Shown: positions 9,100-19,898 of the stretch, piece after piece
How the letters are laid out: each line of letters begins with the position of its first letter
Numbering within the stretch: position 1 is the first letter of the stretch
Assembly: GCA_965204565.1 (NCBI GenBank)
Contig: CBDBEU010000005.1
Location: 2,046,001 to 2,110,000, forward strand
From: CBDBEU01 sp965204565
GTDB lineage: Bacteria > Pseudomonadota > Alphaproteobacteria > Rhizobiales > TMED25
Reading direction: 5' to 3'
Length of the DNA: 64,000 bases
Position numbers and translations under genes: made by a program
Notes under the pieces: generated by a model
Seen by the model: only the letters and a program-made list of their open reading frames with translations
What the model was told of the DNA's origin: nothing
Databases searched by the model: none

Positions 9100-9540
9100 G
9101 GGCGCCCTGACCCCCCTGGCTTTGAGCGTGTTGGCGTGATTCCGTGGGGATATCGGCGACGGAGGGTACGGTGGCTGCACAGCGCGGGTTGGTTCGATCC
9201 GGATGAGCGCTACGCGGCGTTATCGAAGGCGGGAGATCCGCTGGAGCGACTTGCAGGGGTTATCGGCTTCGAGCTCTTCCGGCCAGAGTTGCCGGCAAGA
9301 GTTGGATGCGACGCTCGATCGTTCCGATGGCAGGCAAGGCGGGGGCAGGCAGGGCGGGCGCCCGCCGATGGACCCGGTCCTCATGTTCAAGGTGCCGGTG
9401 ATCCAGGCGCTCTACGGTCTGTCGGATGCGCAGGCGGCGTTGCACATCATGGACCGGCGCACCCTTGGCCGTTTCCTCAGCCTCGATGACGGCGCGCGGG
9501 CGCCGGATATCTCGCCCGGATATCTCGCCATGGGCGGGCA
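9100..9540 (+). mobile_element. Defective IS5-family element, copy A (left half only)
   Basis: The left end (GGGCGCCCTGACCCC, then GGCTTTGAGCG) matches those of copies at 35832 and 41460. The transposase N-terminus reads GLVRSG/FDPDERYAALSKAGDPLERLAG with a frameshift, then PMDPVLMFKVPVIQALYGLSDAQAAL and DRRTLGRFLSL. This middle part is missing from the other two copies. After the shared duplicated GGATATCTCGCCC unit, the sequence runs straight into the 3' end of apt, so the right half of the IS and the apt C-terminus were lost together. Confidence 0.85.
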
Positions 9541-10006
9541 GTTCGATGATGAAGCAGGCAAACGGCACATGGGCGCCGGACCGCTCAATCAGCCGTACCG
9601 CGGCGCGCGCGGTACCGCCGGTGGCGATCAGATCATCGGCCAGCAAGCACCTTCTGCCCGGCGCTCAAGGCGTCGGCATGCATCTCGACCGCATCGACGC
9701 CATATTCAAGCTCATATTCCTCCGAGATGGTCTCCCAAGGCAGCTTGCCCTGCTTGCGCACCGGAACGAAGCCCTTGCCCAGCTGATGGGCAAGGGCGCC
9801 GCCGAGGATAAAGCCGCGCGCTTCGATGCCGGCAACAATGTCGACATTGCGCGCCTCGGGCTGCGCCACCAGACAGTCAACGGCGGTGCATATGCCTTCG
9901 GCGCCGCCCATCAAGGTGGTGACGCCGCGAAACATGATGCCGGGCTTGGGATAGTCGGGAATGGTGCGGATCAATGATTTGAGCCGGTCTGAATCAGTGC
10001 TGGCAA

Positions 10007-10010
<4 letters not shown>
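9536..10010 (-). pseudogene. apt: Adenine phosphoribosyltransferase, frameshifted and 3'-truncated
   Basis: Apt makes AMP from adenine and PRPP. The first 125 residues are normal (IPDYPKPGIMFRGVTTLM, VAGIEARGFILGGALA, KLPWETISEEYELEYG). At about 9640 one extra base turns the expected KVLLADDLIATGGT into KVLAGR and a stop. The adjacent frame carries on with LADDLIATGGTARAAV, so the PRPP-binding loop is intact but out of frame. The last 20-25 residues after FIIELP are replaced by IS sequence. The start overlaps the mtnP stop by 4 bases, showing a former mtnP-apt operon. Confidence 0.88.
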
Positions 10011-10897
<887 letters not shown>

Positions 10898-10936
10898 GGC
10901 TGGCCTTGTCTACGCGCCAGACGGGTGCGCCCCAAA

Positions 10937-11776
10937 CTAGTGGTCGATCCGCGACCAGACCTTCTTCTTGGTCAGATACATCAGCGCCGCGAACACGGCG
11001 AGGAACAGCATCACCTGAAATCCGGTGCGCTTGCGCTGCTCAAGTGTGGGTTCGGCCGCCCACATCAGGAAGGTCGAAACGTCCTTGCCCATCTGCGAGG
11101 TGGTCGCTGGCGTGCCGTCGGCATATTCCACGGCATCGTCAAACAATGGCTCCATCATGGCGATCTGATTGCCGGCGAAATACTTATTGTAGCTCATGCT
11201 CTCCTGAAGATCGAAGTGCTCGGGCGCTTCCTCATAACCGGTGAGCAGTGCGTAAAGATAGTCAACGCCCTGTTCCTGATAGCCGGTGAACAGATCGATG
11301 AACCACCAGGGCGTGCCGCGTTCGATGCCGCGCGCCTTGGCGATCACCGAAAGATCCGGCGGCAGGGCGCCGCCATTGATTGAGCGGGCCTCCTGATCAT
11401 TGGCAAATGGTGAGGCGAAATTATCGCGCGGCAGAGCCGTGCGGGTGAACATCTCGCCATCCTCGTTGGGGCCGTCGGGCACTTCGAATTCAGCCGCGAT
11501 GGCCTTCACTTCAGCTTCGCTGAAACCAGGACCGCCGGGCTCGCCAAGATTGCGGTAATAGAGGTATTTCATCGTATGGCAGCTTGAGCAGACTTCCGCA
11601 TAGACTTGGAAACCGCGCTGCAGTGCGGCACGATCATAGCGGCCGAATATGCCGGCAAACGACCAGCTCTGGGGCTCGACATGCGCACCCCCTTCAGCGG
11701 CATCGGCGCGCGGTCCCGCGATCGAGACTACGGTCGTCACAATCGCCGCCGCTACAATTCCCCTCAATGCGATCAT
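10937..11776 (-). CDS. petC: Cytochrome c1 subunit of the bc1 complex
   Basis: 279 residues from the ATG at 11776, 31 bp after the cytochrome b stop. The N-terminus is a Sec signal peptide (IALRGIVAAAIVTTVVS, cleavage after ADA). The haem site CSSCH is near residue 57 and the axial Met lies in the AGNQIAMMEPLF region. The C-terminus is a membrane anchor (GFQVMLFLAVFAALMYL) followed by the basic tail KKKVWSRIDH. The periplasmic c1 passes electrons from the Rieske centre to soluble or membrane cytochrome c. It is the third gene of petABC and is separate from cytochrome b, not fused as in some Rhizobiales. Confidence 0.95.
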   Translation of the reverse strand: MIALRGIVAAAIVTTVVSIAGPRADAAEGGAHVEPQSWSFAGIFGRYDRAALQRGFQVYAEVCSSCHTMKYLYYRNLGEPGGPGFSEAEVKAIAAEFEVPDGPNEDGEMFTRTALPRDNFASPFANDQEARSINGGALPPDLSVIAKARGIERGTPWWFIDLFTGYQEQGVDYLYALLTGYEEAPEHFDLQESMSYNKYFAGNQIAMMEPLFDDAVEYADGTPATTSQMGKDVSTFLMWAAEPTLEQRKRTGFQVMLFLAVFAALMYLTKKKVWSRIDH

Positions 11777-11807
11777 TGTCGAATTCCCAAAAATCACCTC
11801 TTCCACC

Positions 11808-13079
11808 TCACGCCGCGCCATCGCCGGATGCCGTCCCTGCCGGCTGTGTGCCGCCGCCGGATTTGGCAAGCACCGATTTGGTGATGCTTTCGGGCAATGG
11901 CCTCGGCGTTTCCACCAATCCGAGCAGTGGAAGAATGATGAGGAAATGTATGAAGTAATAGGCAGTCGCAATCCTCGCCGAGATGAGGAACCCGCCCTCT
12001 GGCGGCTGCGCGCCGAGATAGCCGAGAATCAGGCAATTGAGCACGAAGATCCAGAAGAACTGCTTGTACAGCGGGCGGAAAGCGGCGGAGCGCACGCGGC
12101 TGGTGTCGAGCCAGGGCAGCAGGAACAGAACACCGAGCGAGGCGAACATCACCAGCACCCCGCCAAGTTTGGAGGGGATGGCGCGCAAGATCGCGTAGAA
12201 CGGCAACAGATACCATTCGGGCACGATATGGGCCGGTGTCGAAAGCGGGTCGGCCGGAATGTAATTGTCCGGATGGCCCAGAATGTTCGGGTTGTAGAAG
12301 ACGAACCAGGCGAACAGGATCAGGAACACCACCAGCGCGTAGCTGTCCTTGACCGCGTAAAACGGCGTGAACGGCAAGGTATCCTGCTTGTCCTTGACAT
12401 TAAGGCCGGCCGGATTGTTGCTGCCGGTCACATGCAGCGCCCAGATATGCAACAGCACCACGCCGAAGATCATGAACGGCAGCAGATAGTGCAGCGAGAA
12501 GAAGCGGTTGAGCGTCGGATTGTCGACCGCAAAGCCGCCCCACAGCCATTCGGTGATTGATGGGCCGATCAGCGGTATGGCCGAGAACAGGTTGGTAATC
12601 ACGGTCGCCGCCCAGAAGCTCATCTGACCCCATGGCAGCACATACCCCATAAAGGCGGTTGCCATCATCAGGATGTAGATGACCACGCCGAGGATCCACA
12701 ACACCTCGCGCGGCGCCTTGTAGGAGCCGTAATACAGGCCGCGGAAGATGTGGATATAAACCGCGAGGAAGAACATCGAGCTGCCGACCGCGTGAGTATA
12801 GCGCAGCATCCAGCCGTAATTGACGTTGCGCATGATATGTTCGGTCGACCCGAAGGCGAGATCGGCATTGGCGGTGTAGTGCATCGCCAGAACGATGCCG
12901 GTGACGATCTGGATCACTAGGCAGAATGTGAGGATGCCGCCGAAAGTCCACCAGTAATTGAGATTTCTCGGCGTTGGAAAAACACCGAAACTGTCATTCA
13001 TCAGCCGAATGATTGGCAGCCGCTCGTCGAGCCAGCGCTCAAAACCGGAATTCGGCACGTATGTTGATGGTCCGCTCAT
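11808..13079 (-). CDS. petB: Cytochrome b subunit of the bc1 complex
   Basis: 423 residues from the ATG at 13079 (MSGPSTYVPNSGF), 8 bp after the Rieske stop. It is the membrane core of the bc1 complex that oxidises ubiquinol. Eight transmembrane helices are visible. Haem-ligand histidines lie in RYTHAVGSSMFF and in HYLLPFMIFGVVLLHIWALH. The Qo-site motif PEWY appears as HIVPEWYLLPFYAILR, and GYVLPWGQMSFW is the conserved loop. The C-terminal tail (SVLAKSGGGTQPAGT) is longer than in many homologues. A longer upstream reading overlaps the Rieske gene and is not credible. Confidence 0.96.
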   Translation of the reverse strand: MSGPSTYVPNSGFERWLDERLPIIRLMNDSFGVFPTPRNLNYWWTFGGILTFCLVIQIVTGIVLAMHYTANADLAFGSTEHIMRNVNYGWMLRYTHAVGSSMFFLAVYIHIFRGLYYGSYKAPREVLWILGVVIYILMMATAFMGYVLPWGQMSFWAATVITNLFSAIPLIGPSITEWLWGGFAVDNPTLNRFFSLHYLLPFMIFGVVLLHIWALHVTGSNNPAGLNVKDKQDTLPFTPFYAVKDSYALVVFLILFAWFVFYNPNILGHPDNYIPADPLSTPAHIVPEWYLLPFYAILRAIPSKLGGVLVMFASLGVLFLLPWLDTSRVRSAAFRPLYKQFFWIFVLNCLILGYLGAQPPEGGFLISARIATAYYFIHFLIILPLLGLVETPRPLPESITKSVLAKSGGGTQPAGTASGDGAA

Positions 13080-13087
13080 CTGCCGCC

Positions 13088-13663
13088 CTACCCGATCTTG
13101 ACTGTCGTTTCGTCGATGAATTGATATTGCGGGATATCCAGATTGCGCGGTGCCGGTCCCTTGCGAATACGGCCCGACGTATCGTAGTGCGAGCCATGAC
13201 AAGGACAGAACCAGCCGCCATATTCACCGCGCGAATCACCAATCGACTGCCCCTTGGGAATGCAGCCCAGATGGGTGCACACGCCAAGCATCACCAGCCA
13301 TTCCTCCTTGCCGGGGGCGGCGCGATTGTCATCGCTCGCAGGAGCTGACCCGCTGAGGTTTTCATTGCGCGCATCGCCGTCAGGCAGATCGTCAAGCGCA
13401 ACCGCCTTGGCGGCCTCGATCTCCTCAGGCGCCCGACGGCGAATGAAAACCGGCTTGCCGCGCCATTTCACGGTAATCGCCTGGCCGACCTCCATGGCGC
13501 CGACATCGACCTCAATCGCTGCCAGGGCCGCCACCGAGGCGTCAGGATTCATCTGGTCAATCAATGGCCATATCGCGGCGCCGGCGGCGACCACACCAAG
13601 TGCACTGGTCGCCACGAACAAAAAATCGCGCCGTGTCGGCTCACCGGTGATCGTATCTGCCAC
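13088..13663 (-). CDS. petA: Ubiquinol-cytochrome c reductase iron-sulfur (Rieske) subunit
   Basis: 191 residues. The N-terminus has a twin-arginine type signal-anchor (TRRDFLFVATSALGVVAAGAA). The [2Fe-2S] ligands are in GVCTHLGCIP and FCPCHGSHYD, with the usual insert EEWLVML before them. The stretch ENLSGSAPASDDNRAAPG between the neck and the cluster-binding domain is a variable region. It is first in petABC, and the promoter should lie in 13664-13730. The protein moves electrons from ubiquinol to cytochrome c1 on the periplasmic face. Confidence 0.96.
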   Translation of the reverse strand: MADTITGEPTRRDFLFVATSALGVVAAGAAIWPLIDQMNPDASVAALAAIEVDVGAMEVGQAITVKWRGKPVFIRRRAPEEIEAAKAVALDDLPDGDARNENLSGSAPASDDNRAAPGKEEWLVMLGVCTHLGCIPKGQSIGDSRGEYGGWFCPCHGSHYDTSGRIRKGPAPRNLDIPQYQFIDETTVKIG

Positions 13664-14013
13664 TGCCTACCTCTCGCTCACAAAATTTGCTGCTGATATC
13701 GTGATGCGGATCATGTGTCGTCGATAGTCCCAAGCCGATGGCAGGACCGGCGGCATCTCTCCCACGCGCCGGACCGTTTGTCGGCGCTGCCTTTTTGCAT
13801 CCAAGCGGCCTGATGTCCAGCCTCTAATGGGCAAGCTGTAGGCGAAGTTCCCGGCCAGGACAGTTGACTGCGTATCCCAGCCGCATACCGATCTGGCAAT
13901 ATCTTGCCAAACGGTCCAAAAACCCCAGGAGTTGGCCGGGATCCGCCGGGCCGGGCAGGCCGGGCGCTCAGCTTTGATCCTTGCATGCGCAGCGGTGCTT
14001 GCGGCATGTCATC
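13664..14013. promoter_or_regulatory. Divergent petA / hemF intergenic region with a perfect inverted repeat
   Basis: This 350-bp gap should carry the promoters of petABC (leftward) and hemF (rightward). TGGCAA-TATC-TTGCCA at 13894-13909 is a perfect 6-bp-arm inverted repeat about 105 bp before the hemF start. It could be an operator. It does not match an FNR box (TTGAT-N4-ATCAA). No tRNA or small ORF was recognised in the gap. Confidence 0.4.
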
Positions 14014-14913
14014 GTGGCTCAACCAATCGAGGCCGAAGTGGTGCCATCTGAACAATTCAAGACCGAAGCCGGCAATTGGTTCGCGCAACTGCGCGACGAT
14101 ATCTGCGCGCGCTTTGAGGCCCTGGAGGACGAAGACGGCACGCCGCTCGGCCACCACAAGACTGGACGATTCGAACGCACCCCATGGAGACGCAGCGACG
14201 GATCGGAGGATCTTGGCGGCGGCGTGATGAGCATCATGCATGGGCGGGTATTTGAAAAAGTCGGGGTACACGTGTCGACCGTCTACGGCACCTTCGCCCC
14301 GGAATTTGCCGCCTATGTTCCAGGCGCCAAGGACGATCCGCGCTTCTGGGCGGCGGGCATTTCGCTGATTGCCCATCCGCTGAGCCCGCATGTTCCCACC
14401 GCCCACATGAATACGCGCCTGGTGGTGACCACCAAGGGTTGGTTCGGCGGTGGCGGCGACCTGACGCCGGTGCTCGATACGCGCCGCAACCAGAGCGATG
14501 ATGATTCGCTGGCCTTTCACACGGCAATGCGCCAGGCCTGCAAGGCACATGAAGTCGCCGATTACGACCGCTACAAGGCGTGGTGCGATGAGTACTTCTT
14601 CCTCAAGCACCGCAATGAACCGCGCGGCATCGGCGGCATCTTTTTCGATTATCTGGATAGCGGCGACCGGCAGGCCGATTTTGCCTTTGTGCGCGATGTC
14701 GGGCGCGCCTTTGCGGATATCTATCCTCGGATCGTGCGCCGTAACATGAAGCAGCCGTGGGGCGAGGCGGAGCGCGAGGAGCAATTGATCCGGCGCGGGC
14801 GCTATGTCGAGTTCAACCTGCTTTACGATCGCGGCACGCTGTTCGGCCTGAAGACCGGCGGCAATGTCGAGGCGATCCTGTCGTCGATGCCGCCGGAAGT
14901 GAAATGGCCGTGA
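14014..14913 (+). CDS. hemF: Oxygen-dependent coproporphyrinogen III oxidase
   Basis: 299 residues from GTG at 14014; TTG at 13981 or 13999 are alternatives and the start is uncertain. HemF decarboxylates coproporphyrinogen III to protoporphyrinogen IX with O2, in the cytosol. Conserved blocks: GGGVMSIMHGRVFEKVGVH near residue 70, SLIAHPLSPHVPTAHMNTR near residue 120, FGGGGDLTP near residue 150, HRNEPRGIGGIFFDY near residue 205, and the end ILSSMPPEVKWP. The position opposite the bc1 operon fits haem supply for cytochromes. A long antisense reading across this gene is a shadow. Confidence 0.95.
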   Translation: MAQPIEAEVVPSEQFKTEAGNWFAQLRDDICARFEALEDEDGTPLGHHKTGRFERTPWRRSDGSEDLGGGVMSIMHGRVFEKVGVHVSTVYGTFAPEFAAYVPGAKDDPRFWAAGISLIAHPLSPHVPTAHMNTRLVVTTKGWFGGGGDLTPVLDTRRNQSDDDSLAFHTAMRQACKAHEVADYDRYKAWCDEYFFLKHRNEPRGIGGIFFDYLDSGDRQADFAFVRDVGRAFADIYPRIVRRNMKQPWGEAEREEQLIRRGRYVEFNLLYDRGTLFGLKTGGNVEAILSSMPPEVKWP

Positions 14914-14978
14914 GGCTGGCGGGCCTCAGCTTCTCGATCGCCGCAACAGGACGGACCGGGGTGCGCGCGCGCCGCTCA

Positions 14979-16238
14979 TCAGCCTTGCTTGTGCTGCAGC
15001 GCCGCGGCATGGGACAGAAGCTGATTGCGGTCCGGCTGAAAATCACTGTCGATCCAGTATTGTTCCAGGTCCGCCAGCGCCACGCCGAGGCCCGGGCCGC
15101 GGCTCATGCCGAGCGCCATAAGATCGCGGCCCTTGAGCGGGAATTTGGACGCGCTCCAGTCAGCGGTGAAATCGGCAAGCGCGCGCCATGACCGATCATC
15201 GCCCGGCGCGCCGCTGGCTGCCCAGGCGATCAACACCCGGTCATGGGCCGCCTGATTTGCGGTGTGATAGACCAACGCCCGCCGCGCCTGCTGGTGCAAT
15301 TGCGGCGAGACCTGCTGCCAGCCGCTCAAGCCGTCGAGCCGTTCGGTCTCGGCGCGGGCGAGGCGAAGGCGCTCGGCAAGTGCTTCAGCATCGCGCTCGC
15401 GCTGAGGCGCCAGAAACAGGGCGGCAAGACGCAGCAACGGGTCGGCGCGCCCAAGCGCTGCCTCAATCGCCACAAGGCTGGTGAACCGTGCAATGTCGGG
15501 GCCGCCAAGGTCGAGCGCGTCGAAAATCCCGCAGGCCTGCATGACCGGCACCACGTCGCCAGCGCCATGGGCGGCCAGAAGCCGCATCAGTTCCTGATTC
15601 ACTCTTTCGCGCGACAGGCCGGAAAGGCCGCCACGCAACTCGGACGCCGCTGCAAGGCCGGCTGCGTCGGCTGCGCCACGGCCGATTTCGGCATGGAACC
15701 GGAACAGCCGCAGGATGCGCAGATAGTCCTCGCGAAAGCGGTCATGGGGATCGCCGATAAAGCGCACGCAATGGGCGGCGATGTCAGGGTAGCCGCCGAT
15801 CGGATCGTACAGCCGGCCGTCAAGATCGGCGTATATCGCGTTGATGGTGAAGTCGCGGCGCTCGGCATCCTCGGTCCAGTCGGTGGTAAATGCCACCACG
15901 GCGCGGCGCCCATCGGTCTCGACGTCGCAGCGCAATGTCGTGACCTCGAACGGCATGCCATCGGCAATAACCGTGACGGTGCCGTGTTCGACACCGGTTT
16001 CCACAACTTTGAGCCCTGCCGCCTGACACAGCCTGACCGCCTCTGGCGGGGTAACATCGGTGGCAATATCAACTTCGTGCACCGGACGCCCCAGAAGCGC
16101 ATTGCGCACCGCACCGCCGACAATGCGCGCACCGCCGCCCTCGGCTTTGAGCGCGGCGATGACCCGTGCAAGTTGCGGCTCGCACAGCCAGCGCGCACCA
16201 GCAAGACTTGGCAGAATGGAGTGGCGGCCTGCGTTCAT
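14979..16238 (-). CDS. cca: CCA tRNA nucleotidyltransferase / poly(A) polymerase family protein
   Basis: 419 residues from the ATG at 16238 (a TTG six bases upstream is possible). The class II nucleotidyltransferase core is IVGGAVRNALLG then VHEVDIATDVTP, with ExD in place of the common DxD as in many alphaproteobacteria. DAERRDFTINAIYAD and DPIGGYPDI follow, then RFREDYLRILRLFRFHAEIG. It adds or repairs the CCA end of tRNA. It is the last gene of the operon DUF1285 - Nudix - DUF6111 - cca, starting 22 bp after the DUF6111 stop. A polyadenylation role cannot be excluded. Confidence 0.92.
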   Translation of the reverse strand: MNAGRHSILPSLAGARWLCEPQLARVIAALKAEGGGARIVGGAVRNALLGRPVHEVDIATDVTPPEAVRLCQAAGLKVVETGVEHGTVTVIADGMPFEVTTLRCDVETDGRRAVVAFTTDWTEDAERRDFTINAIYADLDGRLYDPIGGYPDIAAHCVRFIGDPHDRFREDYLRILRLFRFHAEIGRGAADAAGLAAASELRGGLSGLSRERVNQELMRLLAAHGAGDVVPVMQACGIFDALDLGGPDIARFTSLVAIEAALGRADPLLRLAALFLAPQRERDAEALAERLRLARAETERLDGLSGWQQVSPQLHQQARRALVYHTANQAAHDRVLIAWAASGAPGDDRSWRALADFTADWSASKFPLKGRDLMALGMSRGPGLGVALADLEQYWIDSDFQPDRNQLLSHAAALQHKQG

Positions 16239-16260
16239 CGACAATCCGCTGCTTGCCGGT

Positions 16261-16542
16261 TCAGCCCGGCGTCTCGTCCGGCTTTACGATTTTTCCCGGA
16301 ACGATGACGCCGTCCTTCAACTGGGCCGGGGTGTAGATTCCTTCCGGACCCGCGCCGGTGATCTCACCGACGATCAGTAAGGCAGCGATTACGCAAGCCA
16401 AGCCTGCACCAGCCAGATAGGCGATCGGAACATTGTCGAAGGCGTCGCTGGCGATCATGCGCCGCCTGATCCAGATATAGGCGGCATAGAGCACGAAAGG
16501 CAGAGCGAATAGTGCAACGTTGAATGCGATTACCCTTAGCAT
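16261..16542 (-). CDS. DUF6111 small membrane protein
   Basis: 93 residues, two membrane helices (VIAFNVALFALPFVLYAAYIW cut here, and AGAGLACVIAALLIVGEI), then a short tail with GPEGIYTPAQLKDGVIVPG. This matches the DUF6111 family found in alphaproteobacteria between the Nudix hydrolase and cca. Its ATG shares one base with the Nudix stop codon (TGATG), so translation is coupled. Function unknown. Confidence 0.82.
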   Translation of the reverse strand: MLRVIAFNVALFALPFVLYAAYIWIRRRMIASDAFDNVPIAYLAGAGLACVIAALLIVGEITGAGPEGIYTPAQLKDGVIVPGKIVKPDETPG

Positions 16543-17189
16543 CAGCCATATATCCGGTCATAGAGGTTTTTCAGCATTGCCGCTGTTGAGCCCCAGATGA
16601 AACGCTCGCCATAGGTCATGGCATAGAACCGCCGGTTCCGTCCCGAAATTTCACGATTGTGAATTGCGTGGTTGACCGGATCCATCAGGAATGACAACGG
16701 CACTTCAAACACATCGGCAACTTCGCGCTCTTCGAGCACTGGGGAAAATCCGTGATCGACCACTGCCACCACCGGTGCGATGAGATAACCGGTCCCGGTC
16801 AGATAGGCATCGAGAAATCCCAGTATCTGCACCTGCTCGCGCGCCAGGCCGATTTCTTCCTCCGATTCGCGCAATGCGGCCGCCAATGGTGTTTCCTCCG
16901 GCCCGGAAATGCGCCCGCCCGGGAACGATATCTGACCTGCATGGGCCGGCATGTCGTGTGAGCGCTGGGTGAGGATGACGTGAGCATGTCCGCCGACATT
17001 GCGCACCGGAACCAGAACCGCCGCGTGCCGGGGCGGGCCAGCCTCAAGCGGCGGGTCCATGGTCACCGGGTCAAGCCGTGCTGCGACCGCCGGTGAGACG
17101 TCGTTCAGATCCGGCGCCCGGTGCAGCAGATTGCCATGGGCGTGGGCGCGAAAATCCTCAGAGGTGATTTGGGGCTTTGATACTGTCAC
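16542..17189 (-). CDS. Nudix hydrolase, CoA-diphosphatase type
   Basis: 215 residues from the GTG at 17189, which overlaps the upstream DUF1285 stop (GTGA). The Nudix box is GGRISGPEETPLAAALRESEEEIGL in part, around residue 100. Just before it stands MPAHAGQISFPGG, the extension typical of NudL-type CoA pyrophosphatases that split CoA or acyl-CoA into phosphopantetheine and 3',5'-ADP. Longer starts upstream would overlap DUF1285 heavily and are less likely. Middle of a coupled four-gene operon. Confidence 0.88.
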   Translation of the reverse strand: MTVSKPQITSEDFRAHAHGNLLHRAPDLNDVSPAVAARLDPVTMDPPLEAGPPRHAAVLVPVRNVGGHAHVILTQRSHDMPAHAGQISFPGGRISGPEETPLAAALRESEEEIGLAREQVQILGFLDAYLTGTGYLIAPVVAVVDHGFSPVLEEREVADVFEVPLSFLMDPVNHAIHNREISGRNRRFYAMTYGERFIWGSTAAMLKNLYDRIYG

Positions 17190-17791
17190 TGTTTCGTGAT
17201 TTCTGCTGGGCCAACCGGTGGCCCGATGGGAAAGAATGTGCCTTCGCTCCAGATGCCAAGCAAGCATTCGCCGTCCTGTTCGCGCTGTTGCGCAATCTCG
17301 ACCAGATCATGCACCAGGGCGCGCGAGGCCAGCGCCTCCAGCCGGGCGCGAATATGAACATAAGGCTTCAGCCCGCCCGTTTCGTCAGTCTCAAATCGCA
17401 ATAAATGCTCTGGACCGGCGGTGGCACGGTCGCCGACATTGGTGTGAATCGTCACACGCTGATCCGGGCCCTGCCCCTCGACATCCATGGAAACCGCCAG
17501 AAACGGCGCGTCCTCGACCTCGATGCCGATTTTTTCGACCGGCGTCACCAGATAGTAGCGGTTGTCGTCATCGCGACGCAAAACCCGGGCAAACAGATTG
17601 ACCAGACGCTGGCGATTGATGGGAGAGCCGAGATACGACCATGTGCCGTCGCGAGAGATGCGGATATCGAGATCGCCACTGAAAGCCGGGTTCCACAGAT
17701 GAACGGGCGCTGCACCTTTCTGGCTGGCAGCGCGTTCGATTTCGTCCAGCCGCCCATTGCGGCCCAGGCTTTTGCTTCCCATTGTTGTCAT
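17186..17791 (-). CDS. DUF1285 domain-containing protein
   Basis: 201 residues from the ATG at 17791 (ATG at 17782 is an alternative). Family features: VHLWNPAFSGDLDIRISRDG near residue 35, TWSYLGSPINRQRLVNLFA, and RYYLVTPVEKIGIEVEDAPF near residue 85. DUF1285 proteins are cytosolic and of unknown function, and in alphaproteobacteria they usually stand ahead of the Nudix gene as here. First gene of the operon; its promoter should lie in the 143-bp gap shared with the divergent MoxR operon. Confidence 0.85.
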   Translation of the reverse strand: MTTMGSKSLGRNGRLDEIERAASQKGAAPVHLWNPAFSGDLDIRISRDGTWSYLGSPINRQRLVNLFARVLRRDDDNRYYLVTPVEKIGIEVEDAPFLAVSMDVEGQGPDQRVTIHTNVGDRATAGPEHLLRFETDETGGLKPYVHIRARLEALASRALVHDLVEIAQQREQDGECLLGIWSEGTFFPIGPPVGPAEITKQ

Positions 17792-17934
17792 AGGCCAGTC
17801 TCGACTTCGAATCGCGGAAGGTTCGGAATTTGTCTTGCATCCGCCCGCGCCTGATACCGCTCGCATGTTTGTGACGCGGCGCGCCGGCAAAGCGCCGCTA
17901 TATTGGCTAGAGACGCTGGAATATAGGCACCGCA

Positions 17935-18933
<999 letters not shown>

Positions 18934-18946
18934 GCGCCCCGATTAG

Positions 18947-19894
18947 ATGAGCGCAACAACCCAGATCGGCATATACGAAGAGCGAGCCGAAGCCCTTGGA
19001 CGGGCTTTACCGGCGCTGCTGCTCGATGCCGAGCGCATTGCCTCAACGCTGGCCCTTGGTGTCCATGGACGCCGGCGCAGCGGCATGGGCGAGACCTTCT
19101 GGCAGTTCAGGCGATTTCGCGACGGCGATGCGCCAGATGCGATCGACTGGCGCACATCGGCGCGCTCGCACCGTCTTTATGTGCGCGAAAACGAGTCAGA
19201 AGCCGCCGGTACGGTGTGGCTGTGGTTCAACCGCTCCAAGACCATGGCCTACCGCTCACATCTGGCGAGCGAAACCAAGGCGGAACGCGCACTGACACTG
19301 CTTCTGGCGCTGTCTATCCTTTTGGTGCGCGGCGGCGAGCGCATTGGCGCTCTGGGGCTTTCGAACCTGGCGCGCTCGGATCAATACGCGGTGCCGCGCA
19401 TTGCCAGCGAGCTGATGGTCGACGGGCTCACTGATGATGAATCCATGGCATTGCCACCCGATGTCGAGGTCGGCCGGTTTTCCAGTGTTGTGCTGTTTTC
19501 CGATTTTCTCGAGCCAATCGATGTTCTGCACGAGCGCATCGCACGATACGCCTCGCGCGATGCGCGCGGACATCTGGTGCAGATTCTCGATCCGGCTGAG
19601 AATAGCTTCCCGTTTGCCGGACGCATGCAGTTCCGCGATGTGCTCAGCTCAAACAGACTGGTGGTGGGCCGGGCGGAAAGCATTGTCGATGCCTATCGCA
19701 ACCGGCTGGCCGAGCATCGCGCTGGCTTGCAGCGCATGACGCAAAAACTGGGATGGACGTTCAGCGTTCATCATACCGATGCGGCGCCGACCACGGCACT
19801 ACTGTCGCTGTTCGCCATTCTGTCGTGCGAAGTCGAGCGCGCCCATCATCAAGGACCGAAAACGGCCGCACCGGCCGAAGCCGAAACCGGATAA
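18947..19894 (+). CDS. DUF58 domain-containing protein
   Basis: 315 residues. The DUF58 signature lies near residues 44-90: GRRRSGMGETFWQFRRFRDGD, DAIDWRTSARSHRLYVREN. A VWA-like fold usually follows (VWLWFNRSKTMAY, a degenerate MIDAS-like start). DUF58 proteins pair with MoxR ATPases and are thought to take part in assembling envelope or stress-response complexes. It lies 13 bp behind moxR and 4 bp ahead of the next gene. Confidence 0.88.
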   Translation: MSATTQIGIYEERAEALGRALPALLLDAERIASTLALGVHGRRRSGMGETFWQFRRFRDGDAPDAIDWRTSARSHRLYVRENESEAAGTVWLWFNRSKTMAYRSHLASETKAERALTLLLALSILLVRGGERIGALGLSNLARSDQYAVPRIASELMVDGLTDDESMALPPDVEVGRFSSVVLFSDFLEPIDVLHERIARYASRDARGHLVQILDPAENSFPFAGRMQFRDVLSSNRLVVGRAESIVDAYRNRLAEHRAGLQRMTQKLGWTFSVHHTDAAPTTALLSLFAILSCEVERAHHQGPKTAAPAEAETG

Positions 19895-19898
19895 TCGC

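Noticed and set aside
13711..14784. 357-codon reading frame antisense to hemF
   Set aside because: It lies opposite a clear hemF with all conserved blocks. Long antisense frames are common in GC-rich DNA and this one shows no family resemblance.
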